This document shows positions 62,135 through 64,000 of a DNA stretch of 64,000 nt, in pieces (positions within the stretch are counted from its first letter, which is position 1; the number at the start of each line of letters is the position of its first letter). Both the position numbers and the translations under genes were made by a program. The notes beneath the pieces were generated by a model, which worked only from the letters and a program-made list of their open reading frames with translations, did not search any database and was not told the DNA's origin. The stretch is from Acidobacteriota bacterium (lineage in GTDB: Bacteria; Acidobacteriota; Thermoanaerobaculia; Multivoradales; Multivoraceae): NCBI GenBank assembly GCA_029263415.1, contig JAJCXN010000023.1, positions 62,001 through 126,000 on the forward strand, given 5' to 3'.

Positions 62135-64000
62135 TCAACCTTGATCACGACGCAGAGGAAGGTCAAGGACCGCCTCTGGCTGCGATGAATGCGAAGCCGT
62201 GGGTGTCTCATGAACGCTCACAGGCAATGGATCGGCCGCTACCGGCGGCAGCTGCATCCGCTCCAACAAGGCATCGAGCCTTGGTTGTCCTTGCAAGCTC
62301 GCCAAGGACGGCCACGCTCTAATCGCGCAGCATAAGGAGTCCTTGTTCGCAACCGCATCCTCTAGATGGCCAAGCGCGGTATCCACATCGCCGACGGCCG
62401 CCGGGATTAGGGACAGGATTGTTGACGACGTGTAGTTGCTCTTACGCCGCGCGACCAACTCCCCTTGCAAGCGTTGCGCCTCGTCCAGGCGACCGCCCTT
62501 TGCCAGCGCCACGCCGTAGTCAGCGATTACCCAGGGGTGGCGCGCCGAGACTTCCATCGCCCGTTCGAGACTGCTGATCGCCCGGTCTACGTCGCCCACA
62601 CCGAGATACGCTGAACCGAGGGCTCGATAGAGCACAAACGCACCCGGGTCACGGTCGAGCCCCTCCTCGAGACATTCCACAGCTTCTTGGAACCGACCCG
62701 CGCTCACCAACACCAGGCCGAGCGAGTACACCGGCAAAATCCCAAGCGGATCGATCACCGTTGAGCGCACGGTCGACACCAACGCCTCGGATGTATCACC
62801 ACGCACGAACATACGGTACAGCAACCCATACCAATACAGCGACGGTGCAAAACTAGGATTGAGGTCCAGAGCGCGATGAAACGCGTCGCGCGCCCCGTTC
62901 CAATCCCAATCCCACATCAGCCGAATCATTGCCAGACAATTGTGCGCCTCGGGCAACCCATCGTCGAGGCCGACCGCCATCTCGGCCATGTGTTTTGCCT
63001 TGGGCATACATTCTTGAGGCGACAAGGCTTCGTACACGCCCATCAGAATCAGCGCCTCAGCCACCCCCGCATAAGCAGGAGCGAACTGTGGATCGAGCTC
63101 AATAGAACGCTGCAGCACACCCAAGCCGCGTGGCACACCGTCTCCGCGCTGTTCGATCAGGTACCGGCCACGGAGATAGAGATCGTACGCCTCGATGTTC
63201 TCGGTCGCGTGCCGCACGACCGGGAACCCGGTCGAACGACTTAGGGTTACCTCGAGACTTTGCACAATCTTGCCAGCGATGTCTTCTTGAATCGCGAAAA
63301 CGTCGTCGAGTTCGCGGTCGTATCGCTGAGACCACATCTGATAGCCATCTTCAACGTTGATCAACTGAGCAGTGATGCGGACCCGATTATCAACCCTGCG
63401 AACGCTTCCCTCGAGGATCGTCTCCACATTCAGTTGGCGACCAATCTCCTGCACGGCCAGAGACTCGCCCTTGAACGCAAACGACGAGGTACGCGCAGCA
63501 ACTCGCAGGCCGCGCAGCTGAGACAGCACGCTAATGATCTCCTCGGTGGTGCCGTCTGAAAAGTACTCAGTCTCAGGATCCGCACTGGTGTTGACGAACG
63601 GCAGCACAGCGATCGAGTTCTCGACCACCCGCTCTCTGACCTCGTCCATGGCCTCGAACGGGCGCGTATTGACCGTTGTTGACTCCGCGCTCGTTTGAAA
63701 CTCCAACTGCGCCTTGAGAGCCAGTACCAAGTCCCGGGTGTGGGCGTAGCGATCCTTCGCTTCCTTCGACAAACAGCGTTTGACGATCTGTCGCAGACCA
63801 GGGGCGATCTCATGGTCCTCCAGCGGAAAGGCTGATGGTTCTTCCCGCAGAACGGCATGCATGGTCTCGATTGCCGATTCTTCTTGGAACGCGCGGACAC
63901 CAGTGAGGATCTCGTAGAGCAACGACCCGAAGGAGAAAATATCGGACTGTAGGCTGACCTCGGCTCCACGGATCTGCTCAGGCGACATGTATCCCGCTGT
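62135..64000 (-). CDS. Ser/Thr protein kinase-TolB-like-TPR protein (5' truncated by window edge)
   Basis: The C-terminal 620 or so residues of a large signalling protein; the start is outside the window. The visible part begins within the kinase domain (AGYMSPEQIRG, then SDIFSFGSLLYEILTG), continuing to about residue 100. A TolB-amino-terminal-like domain follows (SIAVLPFVNTSADPETEYFSDG and LNVETILEGSVRRVDNRVRITAQLI), as in many TPR-containing adenylate cyclases and kinases. TPR repeats fill about 265-560 (APSLYWYGLLYRMF, YRALGSAYLGVGDVDRAISSLERAM). The kinase glycine loop and HRD/DFG residues are not in the window, so activity cannot be judged. It is the first visible gene of a pair with the hydroxylase-family gene. 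Confidence 0.9.
   Translation of the reverse strand, partial: TAGYMSPEQIRGAEVSLQSDIFSFGSLLYEILTGVRAFQEESAIETMHAVLREEPSAFPLEDHEIAPGLRQIVKRCLSKEAKDRYAHTRDLVLALKAQLEFQTSAESTTVNTRPFEAMDEVRERVVENSIAVLPFVNTSADPETEYFSDGTTEEIISVLSQLRGLRVAARTSSFAFKGESLAVQEIGRQLNVETILEGSVRRVDNRVRITAQLINVEDGYQMWSQRYDRELDDVFAIQEDIAGKIVQSLEVTLSRSTGFPVVRHATENIEAYDLYLRGRYLIEQRGDGVPRGLGVLQRSIELDPQFAPAYAGVAEALILMGVYEALSPQECMPKAKHMAEMAVGLDDGLPEAHNCLAMIRLMWDWDWNGARDAFHRALDLNPSFAPSLYWYGLLYRMFVRGDTSEALVSTVRSTVIDPLGILPVYSLGLVLVSAGRFQEAVECLEEGLDRDPGAFVLYRALGSAYLGVGDVDRAISSLERAMEVSARHPWVIADYGVALAKGGRLDEAQRLQGELVARRKSNYTSSTILSLIPAAVGDVDTALGHLEDAVANKDSLCCAIRAWPSLASLQGQPRLDALLERMQLPPVAADPLPVSVHETPTASHSSQPEAVLDLPLRRDQG

Noticed and set aside
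1..64000. tRNA, rRNA, CRISPR, insertion sequences, prophage or integrase genes
   Set aside because: Gaps were read on both strands: no cloverleaf with T-loop consensus, no regularly spaced repeats and no transposase or integrase motifs were seen.

Overview
The window is 64 kb of GC-rich, gene-dense bacterial chromosome with about 48 protein genes. I saw no rRNA, tRNA, CRISPR array, insertion sequence or prophage. Most neighbouring genes on one strand overlap by 4 bases (ATGA or GTGA), so the DNA is organised as tightly translation-coupled operons. The domain repertoire is a Gram-negative one: MacB-type export with periplasmic adaptors, sulfatase-TPR proteins, CRTAC1-like propellers, Ser/Thr kinases with TolB-like and TPR tails, an ABC permease-M1 peptidase fusion, and TRAP transport. 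It resembles Acidobacteriota or related soil and marine lineages. That placement is an inference from architectures; no marker gene confirms it.

Layout. 1-5.6 kb (+): three consecutive HlyD/MFP adaptors, a MacB/FtsX permease and its ATPase. 5.6-9 kb (+): two glycosyltransferases and an MBL-fold hydrolase. 9.2-13.8 kb (+): coxG-coxS-coxL-coxM for a form II (AYRGAGR) molybdenum hydroxylase. 13.9-16.6 kb (-): pyruvate kinase coupled to an acyl-CoA dehydrogenase. 16.8-23.3 kb (-): a sulfatase-fold/TPR protein, a CRTAC1-like lipoprotein, a TPR lipoprotein and a small RHH-like protein. 23.5 kb (+): a Spy/CpxP-like exported protein. 24.2-26.2 kb (-): tandem GAPDH genes, one without the catalytic Cys. 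26.4-30.2 kb (-): a CheA-like hybrid kinase with a CheW partner. 30.2-31.6 kb: decayed gene remnants, including a frameshifted metalloprotease. 31.6-35 kb (-): glcF and malate synthase (glyoxylate metabolism). 35.1-40.9 kb (+): an SDR, a KduI/IolB-family isomerase, a KDG kinase and a TRAP transporter, together a probable uronate/KDG uptake and catabolism locus. 41-48.8 kb (+): MoxR ATPase, VWA protein, receptor Ser/Thr kinase, LysM-FecR protein, XdhC and MocA, a probable maturation cluster for the cox hydroxylase. 48.9 kb (+): mannose-6-phosphate isomerase. 50.3-52.4 kb (-): S41 protease and a membrane protein. 52.7-57.3 kb (+): ABC ATPase and a permease-M1 peptidase fusion. 57.3-64 kb: a second acyl-CoA dehydrogenase, a B12-binding radical SAM protein, a methyltransferase, a fatty-acid-hydroxylase-family protein and a truncated Ser/Thr kinase-TolB-TPR protein.

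The genes fit a heterotroph that uses sugar acids (KDG to KDPG, GAPDH, pyruvate kinase), acyl-CoAs and glyoxylate, and that carries a Mo-hydroxylase whose structural and maturation genes sit 27 kb apart. The points most worth follow-up are the GAPDH pseudoenzyme with a repeated AACGTT palindrome upstream, the CheA-like kinase whose Hpt histidine is replaced by Arg, the sulfatase-fold/CRTAC1/TPR operon with Thr at the nucleophile site, the IolB-family isomerase in a KDG operon, and 15-18 base tandem triplications recurring inside and between genes.
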